Shown here piece after piece: positions 22,424 to 32,853 of a DNA stretch of 64,000 nucleotides. The position numbers and the translations under genes were made by a program. Under the pieces are notes generated by a model. That model was not told the origin of the DNA and searched no databases. It was given only the letters and a program-made list of their open reading frames with translations. Location: contig JALMGJ010000003.1 of the NCBI GenBank assembly GCA_023362775.1, forward strand, positions 74,819,355 through 74,883,354, read 5' to 3'. Within the stretch, counting starts at the first letter, position 1, and the number at the start of each line of letters is the position of its first letter. The stretch is from Charina bottae. Its lineage: Eukaryota; Chordata; Lepidosauria; Squamata; Charinaidae.

Positions 22424-22708
22424 AAGATTTATAAGATATAAGATATAAGATGATATAAGATATAAGATATAAGATGATATAAGATGATATAAGATGATAT
22501 AAGATATAAGATAGATATAAGATATAAGATATGATATAAGATATAGATATAAGATATAAGATGATATAAGATATAAGATATAAGATATAAGATATAAGAT
22601 ATAAGATATAGATATAAGATATAAGATGATATAAGATATAAGATATAAGATATAAGATATAAGATATAGATATAAGATATAAGATGATATAAGATATAAG
22701 ATATAAGA
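22424..22708. repeat. ATATAAG/GATATAAG tandem repeat
   Basis: About 285 bp built from ATATAAG with GAT or AT insertions. It is purely repetitive, and the minus-strand Tyr/Leu/Ile-rich frame across it is not a gene. Confidence 0.92.
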
Positions 22709-22860
22709 GTTTGGTTTTAGGTTTAATAGGGTTAAGATTGTTATAATTTAATGTTTTCATAATTTGATTTTTATTATAGTGGCCAGAAATATATAATATA
22801 TGGAATAGTGGTAGGAAGGAATTATGAAAATAAATGAGTTCCTTTGGGGGGGGGAAGTTG

Positions 22861-22877
22861 ATTTAAAGGTTTATATA

Positions 22878-22970
<93 letters not shown>

Positions 22971-22984
22971 TGAATATATATAGT

Positions 22985-23034
<50 letters not shown>

Positions 23035-23040
23035 TATAGT

Positions 23041-23080
<40 letters not shown>

Positions 23081-23092
23081 AATATATATAGT

Positions 23093-23179
<87 letters not shown>

Positions 23180-23195
23180 TATATAAACCTTTAAA
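22861..23195. repeat. Large AT-rich palindrome of microsatellites
   Basis: Left arm TTTAAAGGTTTATATATTTG then (TG)n then (TA)n; right arm (TA)n then (CA)n then CAAATATATAAACCTTTAAA. The outer unique 20 bp are exact reverse complements, and the microsatellites are arranged as mirror partners, so nearly the whole 335 bp can fold on itself. TAGTTTGAA motifs interrupt the TA tracts at intervals. Confidence 0.9.
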
Positions 23196-23202
23196 CTTTC
23201 AA

Positions 23203-24165
23203 ACTATCCTAAACATCTTTGCAGAAGCATATGAAAAGCTCGGCCTCTCTATTAACATTAAAAAAAACCAAAGTGCTTTACCAGCAAGTTTGAACCAATC
23301 CCTCCGCAGCACCATCAATCCAGCTTAAAGGTGTGTCACTAGAAAATGTCGACCACTTTTCTTATCTCGGCAGCCATCTATCTACAAAAGTTGACATCGA
23401 CGCTGAAATTCAGCATCGCCTGAGCTCTGTGAGTGTAGCTTTCTCCTGAATGAAGCGTAGAGTGTTTGAGGATCGGGACATTCGCAGGGAGACCAAAATG
23501 CTTGTTTACAAAGCCATTGTACTACCAACCCTTCTGTATGCCTGTGAAACATGGACCCTCTACAAACGCCACCTCCAACTTCTTGAAAGATTCCATCAAC
23601 GCTGCCTCCGAAAAATTCTGCAAATTACTTGGGAAGATAGGTGGACTAATGTTAGCGTATTAGAAGAAGCGAAAACCACCAGCATTGAAACAATGATCAT
23701 CCAACATCAACTTCGCTGGACCGGCCATGTTGTTCGAATGCCTGACCATCGTCTTCCAAAGCAGCTACTTTACTCCCAACTTAAGAATGGAAAATGGAAT
23801 ATTGGTGGACAGCAAAAGAGATTCAAAGACACTCTCAAAGCTAATTTTAAAAAATGTAATATCAGCATTGAGAACTGGGAAGTCCTAACTCATGAGCGTT
23901 TCAATTGGAGGTCAGCCTTTATTAAAGGCGCTATGGACTTTGAAGAAGCACGAGTACAGGGTGAAAAGGAGAAAAGAGCTAAAAGGAAGGCACGTCAGGC
24001 AAACCCTCATCATGACCGCCTCCCACCCGGAAACCTATGCCCTCATTGTGGGAGGTTGTGCGGATCCAGAATTGGCCTTTACAGCCACTTACGGATCCAC
24101 TGTTAAAATTTTACCCTTGGAAGACAATCTTACTTGGCTACGAGTGATCGCCAATGAATGAATGA
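23203..24165 (+). mobile_element. Non-LTR retrotransposon ORF2 C-terminus, clade not assigned
   Basis: The 218-codon frame at 23450-24106 begins RRVFEDRDIRRETKMLVYKA, has LPTLLYACETWTLYKRH and LRWTGHVVRMPDHRLPKQLL, and ends in a C-x2-C-x12-H-x3-H zinc-finger-like motif. Upstream, AEAYEKLGLSINIKK marks the end of the reverse transcriptase in a shifted frame. The (TGAA)n tail at 24152-24170 is a LINE-type 3' end. The WTLYKRH text parallels WTIRKAE of BovB but is far diverged, so it is a distinct lineage. Confidence 0.75.
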
Positions 24166-24173
24166 ATGAATTA

Positions 24174-24218
<45 letters not shown>

Positions 24219-24223
<5 letters not shown>

Positions 24224-24544
24224 AAGGTACCCCCCGCACATTTGTGCAGTCGTGTCCGACTCTAGGGGCCGGTGCTCATCTCCGTTTGTTAGCCGAAGAG
24301 CCAGCGTTGTATGAAGATGCTTCCGCGGTCATGTGGCCGGCATGACGCACGCGGAACGCTGTTACCTTCCCACTGAAGTGGTACCTATTTATCTCCTTGC
24401 ATTTGCATGCTTTCGAATTGCTAGGTTGGCAAGAGCTGGGGCAAGTGCGGGAGCTCACTCCGCACGCAGGGCTAGGGATTCGAACCTCCGAACTTGCAAT
24501 CTTCCGATCAACAAGCCTGGCGTCTTACCCGCTGAGCCACCACG

Positions 24545-24546
<2 letters not shown>
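24219..24546 (-). mobile_element. tRNA-derived SINE, copy B
   Basis: Same family as copy A. On the minus strand it has GGCTCAGCGGGTAAGACGCC and a box B GGTTCGAATCC, and the 3' end GGTACCTTTACC lies at 24219. Both sides are (TA)n tracts, so it integrated into a TA microsatellite. Confidence 0.88.
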
Positions 24547-24595
<49 letters not shown>

Positions 24596-24609
24596 CAATT
24601 GCTCCCTCC

Positions 24610-24642
<33 letters not shown>

Positions 24643-24680
24643 TGTATGTATGTATGTATGTATGTAGGGAGCAATTGTCT
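24547..24680. repeat. (TA)n and (TATG)n flanked by a 14-bp inverted repeat
   Basis: (TA)n at 24547-24592, then GACAATTGCTCCCT (24594-24607), a (TATG)n run, and AGGGAGCAATTGTC (24666-24679). The two 14-mers are exact reverse complements, so the tetranucleotide array forms the loop of a hairpin. Confidence 0.9.
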
Positions 24681-24689
24681 TTAGTGATT

Positions 24690-24940
24690 TTTATAATGTG
24701 CCTGTGGAATGATTTATAGAAATAAAATGATCTTGGTTAGATTTAGAGTAAGGGATTAATTATGGAAATTGCTGTATATTCTTGTTGTTGAAAGTCGGAA
24801 GTCATCTTGTAATTTCTTAAAAAAATCTTTTTTCATTTTCTGTTTTTCCACTTTTTTTCTTCTTTTCTTTTTTGTAGTTTTTTGCTTTTTTCTAGTTTTT
24901 ATCTTTGCTTCAAACTTAATAAAATTCTTATTTTTAAAAA
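24690..24940 (+). mobile_element. L1-type 3' end of the composite insertion
   Basis: A long C/T-rich tract (24825-24900) is followed by CTTAATAAAA and a short A tail that abuts the target duplication. It matches in style the end of the element at 38800-38925. Confidence 0.7.
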
Positions 24941-24953
24941 AAGAGCATTTGGA

Positions 24954-25548
24954 AGCTTCAGCTGGTACAGAATGCAGCTGGCTACTCGGCACATGTAACA
25001 TCACTGCTTCGGGAGCTGCATTGGTTGCCGGTGTGTTTCCGAGTGCAATTCAAGGTGCTGGTTGTCACCTTTAAAGCCCTTCATGGCTTGGGACTGGGTT
25101 ACCTGAAGAACCATCTTCTCCCAGTTGTTTCTACCTGTCCAATCCAGTCCAGCAGGATGGGCGTGCTCCGGGTCCCATCAGCCAAGGAATGTCGGCTGGT
25201 GGAGACCAGGAGACGTGCGTTTTCTGCTCTGGTGCCTGCCCTCTGGAGCATCCTTCCTCCTGAGATTAGGATGGCCCCGACCCTTTTGGCTTTTTGGAAG
25301 GCCTTGAAGACCTGGGTTTGTGCCCGGGCCTGGGGCCCCAAGTGTGTGAAGGGCTCCATTTCATGGTTGTGCTAACACCAATGGCTTTTAAGATCTCTCG
25401 GCTGTATTTATATTTATATTTAACTTTTTGGTATTGTTTTATTGTTTTGTTGTTTTATAGTTTTTATGATTGCTAGCTGCCCAGAGTAACTCGTTTGAGA
25501 TGGGCGGCTATATAAATTGAATAAATAAATAAATAAATAAATAAATAA
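24954..25548 (+). pseudogene. L2 LINE, C-terminus and 3' end (3' side of the split copy)
   Basis: Continues the copy begun at 19195: LQLVQNAAGYSAHVTSLLRELHWLPV-like text, then VQFKVLVVTFKALHGLGLGY, an ALWSILPPEIR block and a shortened C-terminus. The 3' hairpin has decayed (CTGCCCAGAGTAACTC then GAGATGGGCGG). The (AATA)n tail ends at 25548. Confidence 0.85.
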
Positions 25549-26002
25549 ACCAGATTTATGCTAACTTGTCTACCCGAGAGCTTAGTTGCCTAATTTTAAA
25601 GATTCAGAATTTTCTGACTGCAAAAAGTATCAGATTCTACTTCATTAAACTTCATCAAACCAACACGATTTTGAAAGAGATGTTTCACTAGTCAGATTTG
25701 ATATATTTTAATAATTTCAGAGCTGTATACCCCTAGGGCTGTACAAGGATTACCCAAACTCAATATCTTCAATAAAAAAGCCTTTCTATGTTAATTATAA
25801 TCAGTGCTTTCAGATTATTAAACTACACCAAAAGAGGATACTTTTAAGTCTGTTCACACCCAAATCATCATCAGACAAATTCAGGATAGGAATTATAAGA
25901 AAAACATTATTTGCATTTCATTTTGTAGAGAAGCAAAAAATATGTTATTGTGGGACTGGAAGAGAGAAGAAATGCAAATATGGATTTATATAAATATAAA
26001 TA
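25549..26002. other. Unique DNA, nothing recognised
   Basis: No coding or repeat features seen. Confidence 0.4.
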
Positions 26003-26012
26003 TACAGTAGGT

Positions 26013-26335
26013 AGGGGGTGCGATGGCTCAGCGGTTAAGACGCCAGGCTTGTCGATCGGAAGGTTGCAAGTTCGGAGGTTCGAGACCCTAGCCCCGCGTG
26101 ATGGAGTGAGCTCCTGCACTTGCCCCAGCTCTTGCCAACCTAGCAATTAAAAAGCATGCAAATGCAAGTAGATTAATAGGTACCACTTTGGTGGGTAACA
26201 GCGTTCCGCGCACGTCATGCGGCCACATGACCCTGGAAGCGTCTTCAGACAACGCTGGCTCTTTGGTTAACAAATGGAGATGAGCACCGGCCCCTAGAGT
26301 CGGAGATGACTGTGTGGGGGAACCTTTACCTTTAC
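26013..26335 (+). mobile_element. tRNA-derived SINE, copy C
   Basis: Same family as copy A, with box A GGCTCAGCGGTTAAG and box B GGTTCGAGACC (one change). The exact 10-bp duplication TACAGTAGGT lies at 26003-26012 and 26336-26345. Confidence 0.9.
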
Positions 26336-26345
26336 TACAGTAGGT

Positions 26346-27359
26346 TATACAAATACAGAGGAAAAAGGAATGGAGGAGGCTACAAATAGTTAAAAACAAC
26401 TTCATTCCCAGAGAAACATTTGATACTCATGACAGTGAAAATATTCACAGCATGATACATTCTGAAACATATATGTTTAGTAAATCACATAAAATAAATC
26501 AGATTAACTGCTCAAAACAACCTTAACAATCAAACTTGGCAGATCCCCTTGAAGCTAGCCAATCTTTTTCTCATTCACAATGCCATCAGATAATTGGACA
26601 CTACTGTTTTAGCTATAAATCTGACCCAGTTCTGCCAATTCTACTCAGCCAAGAGGTGACTGATTTTATAGTACTCTGTTTTGTTCTTTTATTTTGTTTT
26701 ACCTCAAGACCTCCCTAAAGCCCTTTCCTCATAAGGGATAGGAAATACCTGCCTTAAAAATAGTCTGCCAGCATAGCTTGCTCAAAACATTTTAGCACCT
26801 GAAGCAATTTTTCTCTTTAAGGTAAAGGATAATGTTAATTAAATTACAATTTGCCATTCTTTCAAGATGATGGCTTCATTCTTCCTTGCTGTATATTTCC
26901 TCCATTTTTTTGATTATCAAATGATAGTTACTACACCATAGGTTTTTTTAAATAATGTATCTCATATCCATTATTTTTTAAAAAAATCACATTTAAGCAA
27001 TAATTTTGATTATCATAATTGCTCAATTGACTCCAACACCATAAATTGACTCTATATTGACCATATAGCATAAAAAACCCCAAATACAAGGTGCCTTGTA
27101 GTGATATGGGACAAAAGTGAAGAGGCTGGCAAAACATTTTAGCACCTGAAAGCAAGAAAAGTAATGAGGACTTTAGTACATTGGGTACTAAATGGAAGTA
27201 GCAGCATATCAATATGGAAATAGAAGCAAATTTGGGTCCATAAATCCATTTTTGTAAGTCTCTTGTCACACCTCTCAACATGGAGAACAAGGCATACAAA
27301 CTCACAAATGAATTATTTGCCTGTCAGCAATAAGTTATGTTAAGATTATACTGCTACAT
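26346..27359. other. Unique DNA, nothing recognised
   Basis: AT-rich sequence. The 124-codon minus frame at 26931-27305 shows no known motif, and I treat it as chance. Confidence 0.4.
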
Positions 27360-27780
27360 CAGGGTTCCCCAAAGTGGTCAATATTGACCCCCAAGGGTCG
27401 ATGGGACTGTCCAAGGGGTCGATAAATGGCTGGGGGTCAAAAGGGGGTCAGTAAATGGCTGGGGATCAATAGGTGGTTGATAAATGATGGAAGGTCAATT
27501 GGGGTCAATTAATCTTTTAGGGTCTCTGTAAAGCTCTACACCAGTCCCTACTCCTGAAGGTGAGGTGGCAAGCGGCAAGACAGTTTTACTTAGGGTTGGT
27601 CAGCCACCAGTGAGAGCAGCCTTGAATTGTGTTTATTATTGTTGTTGTTATTATTATCCATAATACTATTTGTTAAAATAGTATTTATTAAATTATTTTC
27701 ATATAATAAATGTTTGGGGTCAATGAACAGTCTGAAAGTTCATGAAGGGGTCAATGAGCTGAAGAGTTTGGGGACCCTTG
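27360..27780. mobile_element. hAT-type non-autonomous element
   Basis: Ends are CAGGGTTCCCCAAAGTGG and its imperfect complement GAGTTTGGGGACCCTTG. The flanks TGCTACAT and CTCTACAT agree at 6 of 8 bases, as expected for an aged hAT duplication. The interior has several GGGGTCRATAAATGG repeats near the left end. No transposase frame. Confidence 0.65.
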
Positions 27781-28380
27781 CTCTACATACACTACTATAA
27801 GAGTATAGTCTCTCTCTTCCCATCTAACCAACCCGTGTTTGTGGCCTAGTTGTTCAAAGATGTGAGGAATTGTTTCTTTGATTCTCCATGAATTCACCTA
27901 ACGCACAACAAAATTAAAGGGAAGCTCTGAACATAGGGCGATATAGTTCATAGCAATCTGATTTACATCTACATATTTTAGAATACTGTCGAGCTTATCT
28001 AATACTATTCCCTTACAATCAGCTGAATTAATGGATTCTATTTAGTTAAAAAGATGAGATGTAAGCTTCCTTGGTAGTTTTAAGACAAATTAGAATAATT
28101 AAAGGTAACTTGTTGCAAATACTAATGGTCAAACATTGATAAAAAAAACAAGGAAGAAAAATCACTAGATCTAAAATAGGAAATACTCTTCTAGTTCTAG
28201 GAACAAGCAACTTACCTAACAGCCTTTTGACAGTGACTTCTCATGTAGTCTGTTTGGACAAGTATTTTAGATGTAAGTAAAGTTTCTCTCTAGTTAAGCT
28301 CAGTTCTTGATAAGTTAAAGGACAAGTCCATGATGTTTTCTTGACCTCAATATGGAAGTGGTTTGTCACAGCTTTATTTG
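27781..28380. other. Unique DNA, nothing recognised
   Basis: No feature could be supported. Confidence 0.4.
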
Positions 28381-28384
28381 GGGG

Positions 28385-28530
28385 TGTTTTTTTCAATTTC
28401 CTAATTTAGCCTACAGCTCCAGGATTTCTTCATAGTCTCCCATCCAAGTACTAACCAGTTCCAACCCTCTCAGCTGTTTGAAATCACCTGAGATTGACTA
28501 GGTACTGTGACCAAGATGGGTCTAATTTTG
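28385..28530 (-). mobile_element. 5S rRNA-derived SINE, copy 1
   Basis: On the minus strand GTTAGTACTTGGATGGGAGA reproduces the 3' half of 5S rRNA including the internal control region, and GCTGTAGGCT follows as in 5S. The start of the molecule is degraded. After the 5S-like part comes GGAAATTGAAAAAAA, which parallels GGGAAGTTGAAAAAAA at the 57476 copy. The shared non-5S sequence makes this a SINE family and not isolated 5S pseudogenes. Confidence 0.75.
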
Positions 28531-28822
28531 AGGAATTAGTCTCAAATCTGCAAGCCTTAAGATTTTCAAGGGCTAGAAGACAGTTCACAAATAAACCAAC
28601 CCCTGTGCTTAAATCTGGACTCTTTCTTTAACTAATACAGAAGCACAGGGGAAAAGTTGGGTCTATCAGATAGCTTCATCAGCTAAAAGAGACACATAAT
28701 CAACTTTAGTAGACTTATAAACAGGCCTTCCCAGACTGATAGAACAGGTTTATACAATCAGAAGCTGCTTTGTGTCCATCAAAATATTTAGGAAAAGGAA
28801 AGCTAATAGCCTTAGTTTAAGT

Positions 28823-29158
28823 CAGGGTTTCTCAACCAGGGTTCTGTGGAACCCTAGAGTTCCACAAGAGGTCACTAGGGGTTCCTTGGGAGAACACGAT
28901 TTATTTAAAAAAATTATTTCAAATTCAGGCAACTTCATATTAAAGAGCTAATTTTCATTCTTTATTTTTAGTTTGAGAACACTATTAATGCATATACAGT
29001 ACATGCATTATATATGCATATATACAGGTCTGCACATGAAACAAATATAATAATTTTGTAACTTCTGGCCTATATTTCAGCCTGAATGTGCAGGGGTTCC
29101 CCAAGGCCTGAAAAATATTTCAAGGGTTCCTCCAAGGTCAAAAGGTTGAGAAAGGCTG
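28823..29158. mobile_element. hAT-type non-autonomous element
   Basis: Left end CAGGGTTTCTCAACCAGGG; right end is the complement of CAGCCTTTCTCAACC. The flanks GTTTAAGT (28815-28822) and GTTTAAGG (29159-29166) agree at 7 of 8. No coding capacity. Confidence 0.75.
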
Positions 29159-29166
29159 GTTTAAGG

Positions 29167-31738
29167 CAAACATTACGGTGAAGTCAAAGAATAGAAAACG
29201 GCTACCATGCCCCCTTCCATATTTATTAGGCCATTATACCCTTAGAATACTGATGTAGATCCAAGTGTTGCTGCTAGTGATTGGATGCAGACTATAACTG
29301 AGACCAATGCTTATCTTTTTGACATTAACCAATATTGGCTAGATGCTATCACTGCTCTAATTTTGACTGGAGATTATGTCATGTACAAAATGATGCAAAT
29401 ATTGGCAAATGTCTTTCCCTGACTAGCTCCAATTGCATATATTCAGTTTAGGATATAACCCTATCATTCCTCAGAGAGCACTGTTGGGGCCATAGGATGG
29501 ATTGGGTCTCTCCTCCTCCAGGGACAGAGAGAACTCTCTCCAAATGGGAGATATGACCACAGAAACTTTATCTTGAGCCCTGCCCAAAAGCCTACAATTT
29601 CTACTTTTCCAACCTTGGAGGCCTGACATCATGGTGGAGGAGGAAGGTAGATTGGTGAATGGTCCCTAGGAATGCCAGGTAAAGCTTTGCTTCCAGCGAG
29701 TCATAGTTCTCCCAATAACGGGACACTCTGCAGATATGGGGGGAAACATACAGCAGCTCTGGAGTTGACATAAATAATTTGCTTCCCACTGTAAGCAATG
29801 TGACAGATGGGAGCAGCTAATTAAAAAGGAGAGGGGGATTGCCAGGCAATGAAGAACACTGCTCACTTGCTATACCAACCCATGGCAACCGAAGCCGGAA
29901 CTACATCTCCTGGAATGCCCTGTCGTCAGTCTGACCGAGTTGTGAAACAACTTCCATTCAGCTCCAATTTTTCCCCTCTTGAGACTCAATTCATACTGCA
30001 CATTGTCATAATATATTGAAGAGAGAAAAAATGTTTGGTGAGCCTCAGTCCTTTAAACCAAAGTAAAGACAAATATTTCAAAGAGGAAAGACTGGGAATG
30101 GGAATGGAGAATGGTGAAAAATTACCCTTTGCAACGAGGGATGAATGAAGGTTACACTGGCAGAGATGTAAGGTATAGTTTTAATGATGCTAATTTTCAT
30201 GCCTGGCCATTTTTCTCTTACCGACTAAGCACCTTGCTTTGACTCTGCTGCCTGCCCTTCCGCCCCATCCATTACACCCGACAGTGGCACCAAGGAGACA
30301 CCAGCGCCAATTTACTTGATAAATTCTGCTGCTTGTTATTTGAGGGATCGGACAGGCATCGCACTTTTGGGAGATTAATTTTTGATTTATCGTCAGCAAA
30401 GATGATTTATTTGGATTCTTCCCCAGGGCAAAAGCAGGGCTGTAAATATTTTAAATGCTGTTAGCTGGTGACAAGAAACATCGCTGGATGGGAAGCAGGA
30501 CAAATCAGAATTTGAAATTGTAGCAGCCTCTCCACTAAATTACTTAAAGGCAACTCTGAATATTTCCTAGTCTGTTTAAAGTGGGGAGTCAAGAAAAAAA
30601 AAGGGGGGGGGAAGGGAAACATATTAAATTGTTATCTTATTAACTGAGACAACATCTTCTACTTTCACAATGGAGTCTATTTACTTCCAGTCCTACTGCT
30701 GATTGCACTACATTAAATCTCCAAGTCTGCTGTTGCACCATCGAGGGAATAATAAAATGTCCCCTGGGAGTGGAATGAAGGTCCTGTAAAAATCCTCACA
30801 CAGTTCTTGGAGCCAAACCATTTTAACAGTACCCTCCATCCCTAATTCATCTTGCAATCTTATATCCAGTTTCCAAGAAGTAAATCCCACAAAGCATTTA
30901 CTTTTGACTGGCTCCAAAGTTTGAATTTATGAAACATGCTAAGATGTAATATAGTCTTTTTGGTGGATGTGGGAACCCAGCTAAACCATGAGTTATGGCT
31001 TAATGTGCTATGTGAACCCTAACATTTGTGTGTGTTTTTTAAGTAAAGCATGGTTAAACAAACTATGGCTTAGCATACTGTGTGAACACAGCCATAGAAG
31101 TTTCCAGTGAATGTGTATATTATTACATAATATCTCCCTTCCTCTCTCCCAAAGAAGGGTACACACAGTGCTTCCAGACAGCTTTTAATCTACAAATTTC
31201 CAGCTTCATTTACAGAATTTTACAGAGATCGGGGGTATCTGATATCTTTTTTTCTGTCCAAAACCTGATCTTTCTTTTCAAGAACTGGCCTAATCTATGC
31301 TGCTCATGATTCTGAATGACAGAATCAAGCAGATCAAAGCCAAAGAAGATTATAACAGCCCACCAGCCTCAGTGATCATGGCCAGAGAGCCAAGAAACTG
31401 CTTGCCCACGTTTCTAAAAAGTTGTCCCCCATTTATCTCCTTAGGCTCTGTCCTCATTTGAACTTAACCAAGGTGCAATCCTGCCTTTACAATAGCTCCT
31501 TGTCTCTATGATGATGCCCTTACCTCATCCTCAGCCCATGAGTGAGGCAGACTTATCATCAATAGTTGTACCGGTATATAAGTAGCATTTCCCTCTTTAT
31601 TCTGACAGCATTCAAGAACAGTCTCAAATTAGTAAAACCTGTAACATTTTGCCCCCATTATCTTGGAGGCAAAGTTAGGTAAGCAGCAATGTGCATGATA
31701 AGAGGTCTGTTGGCGGAGTGTTGGGAGGCATGGACATG
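29167..31738. other. Longest largely repeat-free stretch
   Basis: Almost 2.6 kb with few visible repeats. Within it 29880-30600 is higher in complexity and contains clustered ATTA/TTTAT-type words. A pair of CTATGGCTTA-type repeats (30980-31095) resembles sequences near 42180 and 42890 and may be a decayed MITE. No exon could be identified. Confidence 0.4.
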
Positions 31739-31746
31739 CCCTAACC

Positions 31747-31881
31747 CAGTGTTTCTCAACCTTAGCAACTTTAAGATGTCTGGACTTCAACTCCCAGAAT
31801 TCCCCAGCCAACCATGCTGGCTGAGGAATTCTGGGAGTTGAAGTCAAGACATCTTAAAGTTCCAAAGGTTGAGAAACACTG
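31747..31881. mobile_element. Fold-back hAT-type MITE
   Basis: The 135-bp unit is an almost complete palindrome: CAGTGTTTCTCAACCTTAGC at the left and its near complement at the right, with arms of about 60 bp. Exact 8-bp duplications CCCTAACC lie at 31739-31746 and 31882-31889. A remnant of the same family is at 48872-48902. Confidence 0.88.
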
Positions 31882-32013
31882 CCCTAACCCCTTTGGTCAG
31901 TAGCCAGACAGTCATGGAAAAAGCTCTACCCTCTCCATTAGCAGCTTATTTCCTGAATTCCTTTCTGTTTCATCACCTGCTCCCTTCTTTGTATTTAACC
32001 ACAACCTGTAGAG

Positions 32014-32314
32014 CAGAGCTTTTCAAACTGTGTGTCGGGACACGTTAGTGTGTCGGCTGCAGTGTCTGGGTGTGTCGCGGCTGCGGCTGCTGCTGCCTCC
32101 GAGCCCTGCCAGGATTCCACGCAGGTCCTAGTGCCTACCTTGTGCCTTGCTGCCTCCAAACCTGCCCTGCCAGGATTCCGTGCAGGTCCTAGTGCCTGCC
32201 TTGTGTCCTGCTGTAAGAGTGTGTCACGAAATGATGCCCTGCTGTAAGAGTGTGTCGCGAAATGATGCATGTCTAAAAAGTGTGTCACAAACATGAAAAG
32301 TTTGGAAAGCTCTG
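32014..32314. mobile_element. hAT-type element, family H1, copy 1
   Basis: Ends CAGAGCTTTTCAAACTGTG and the complement of CAGAGCTTTCCAAAC. Exact 8-bp duplication CTGTAGAG (32006-32013 and 32315-32322). The interior has two internal duplications (a 50-bp GCCAGGATTCC unit and a GCTGTAAGAGTGTGTC unit). Other copies: 44991 and 61789. Confidence 0.88.
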
Positions 32315-32471
32315 CTGTAGAGGAAAGGAGAGCAAACCTCCACAATTTCCTTTGAGATAGAAGAGGTGACTGTTTGCACTTATTTGCCACTTTCACTTGA
32401 TTTGTCCTCTTCAATCCCTCCTTCCCAGTAGCCGGTCAGTTTCAGTTCTTCCCTTCTTTACAGGATCTAGC

Positions 32472-32845
32472 CAGGGCTGGCTCTAGGCGAAGACCAAGTA
32501 GGGGGTGCCAAAATTGAAAACACTTCCAAAAAATACAATTAAAAAGCAAAAAGCAGTAATGATGCACTCCGTGAGCCTGCGCACCCACTCTAGGGTTAAA
32601 AATAATTTCGCAGAATTGTTGTCATATAACAACAATGGGTGCTGATGTAATTAAAATTACTTACTGTGTAAATAGGGTGAAAATGTCCAAGAAAAAAAAT
32701 TGCAGCTGAAAAGTGTAAGCATAAAGCACAAAAACTCAAAGAAAAAAAAAGAGGGCACCTTTTTGAAATTCCTAACAAAATCATATTCTGGGGGCACCAG
32801 AATATGTCTTTGCCTGGAGCACCAAAATGTCTAGAGCCAGCTCTG
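32472..32845. mobile_element. hAT-type non-autonomous element
   Basis: Left end CAGGGCTGGCTCTAGGC, right end complementary to CAGAGCTGGCTCTAGAC. The exact 8-bp duplication GATCTAGC flanks it (32464-32471 and 32846-32853). Frames inside have no transposase motif. Confidence 0.85.
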
Positions 32846-32853
32846 GATCTAGC

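Larger units (their letters stand above)
20023..24940 (+). mobile_element. L1-type composite insertion into the L2 copy
   Basis: The 13-bp duplication AAGAGCATTTGGA (20010-20022 and 24941-24953) flanks the block, and joining the L2 text across it restores the expected L2 order. The 3' end is a C/T-rich stretch, a CTTAATAAAA signal and a short A tail, as in L1. The 5' end has about 700 bp without coding and then an ORF1-like frame. No L1 ORF2 is present. The interior instead holds proline/serine-rich text, microsatellites, a different LINE piece and a SINE, so it is a rearranged or multiply invaded element. Confidence 0.75.

Noticed and set aside
22424..23178. Tyrosine/isoleucine-rich and Cys/Val-rich minus-strand frames
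   Set aside because: Pure translations of ATATAAG, TA and TG/CA microsatellites.
26931..27305. 124-codon minus-strand frame considered as a gene
   Set aside because: AT-rich, no motif, no promoter or splice context; length is within what chance gives.
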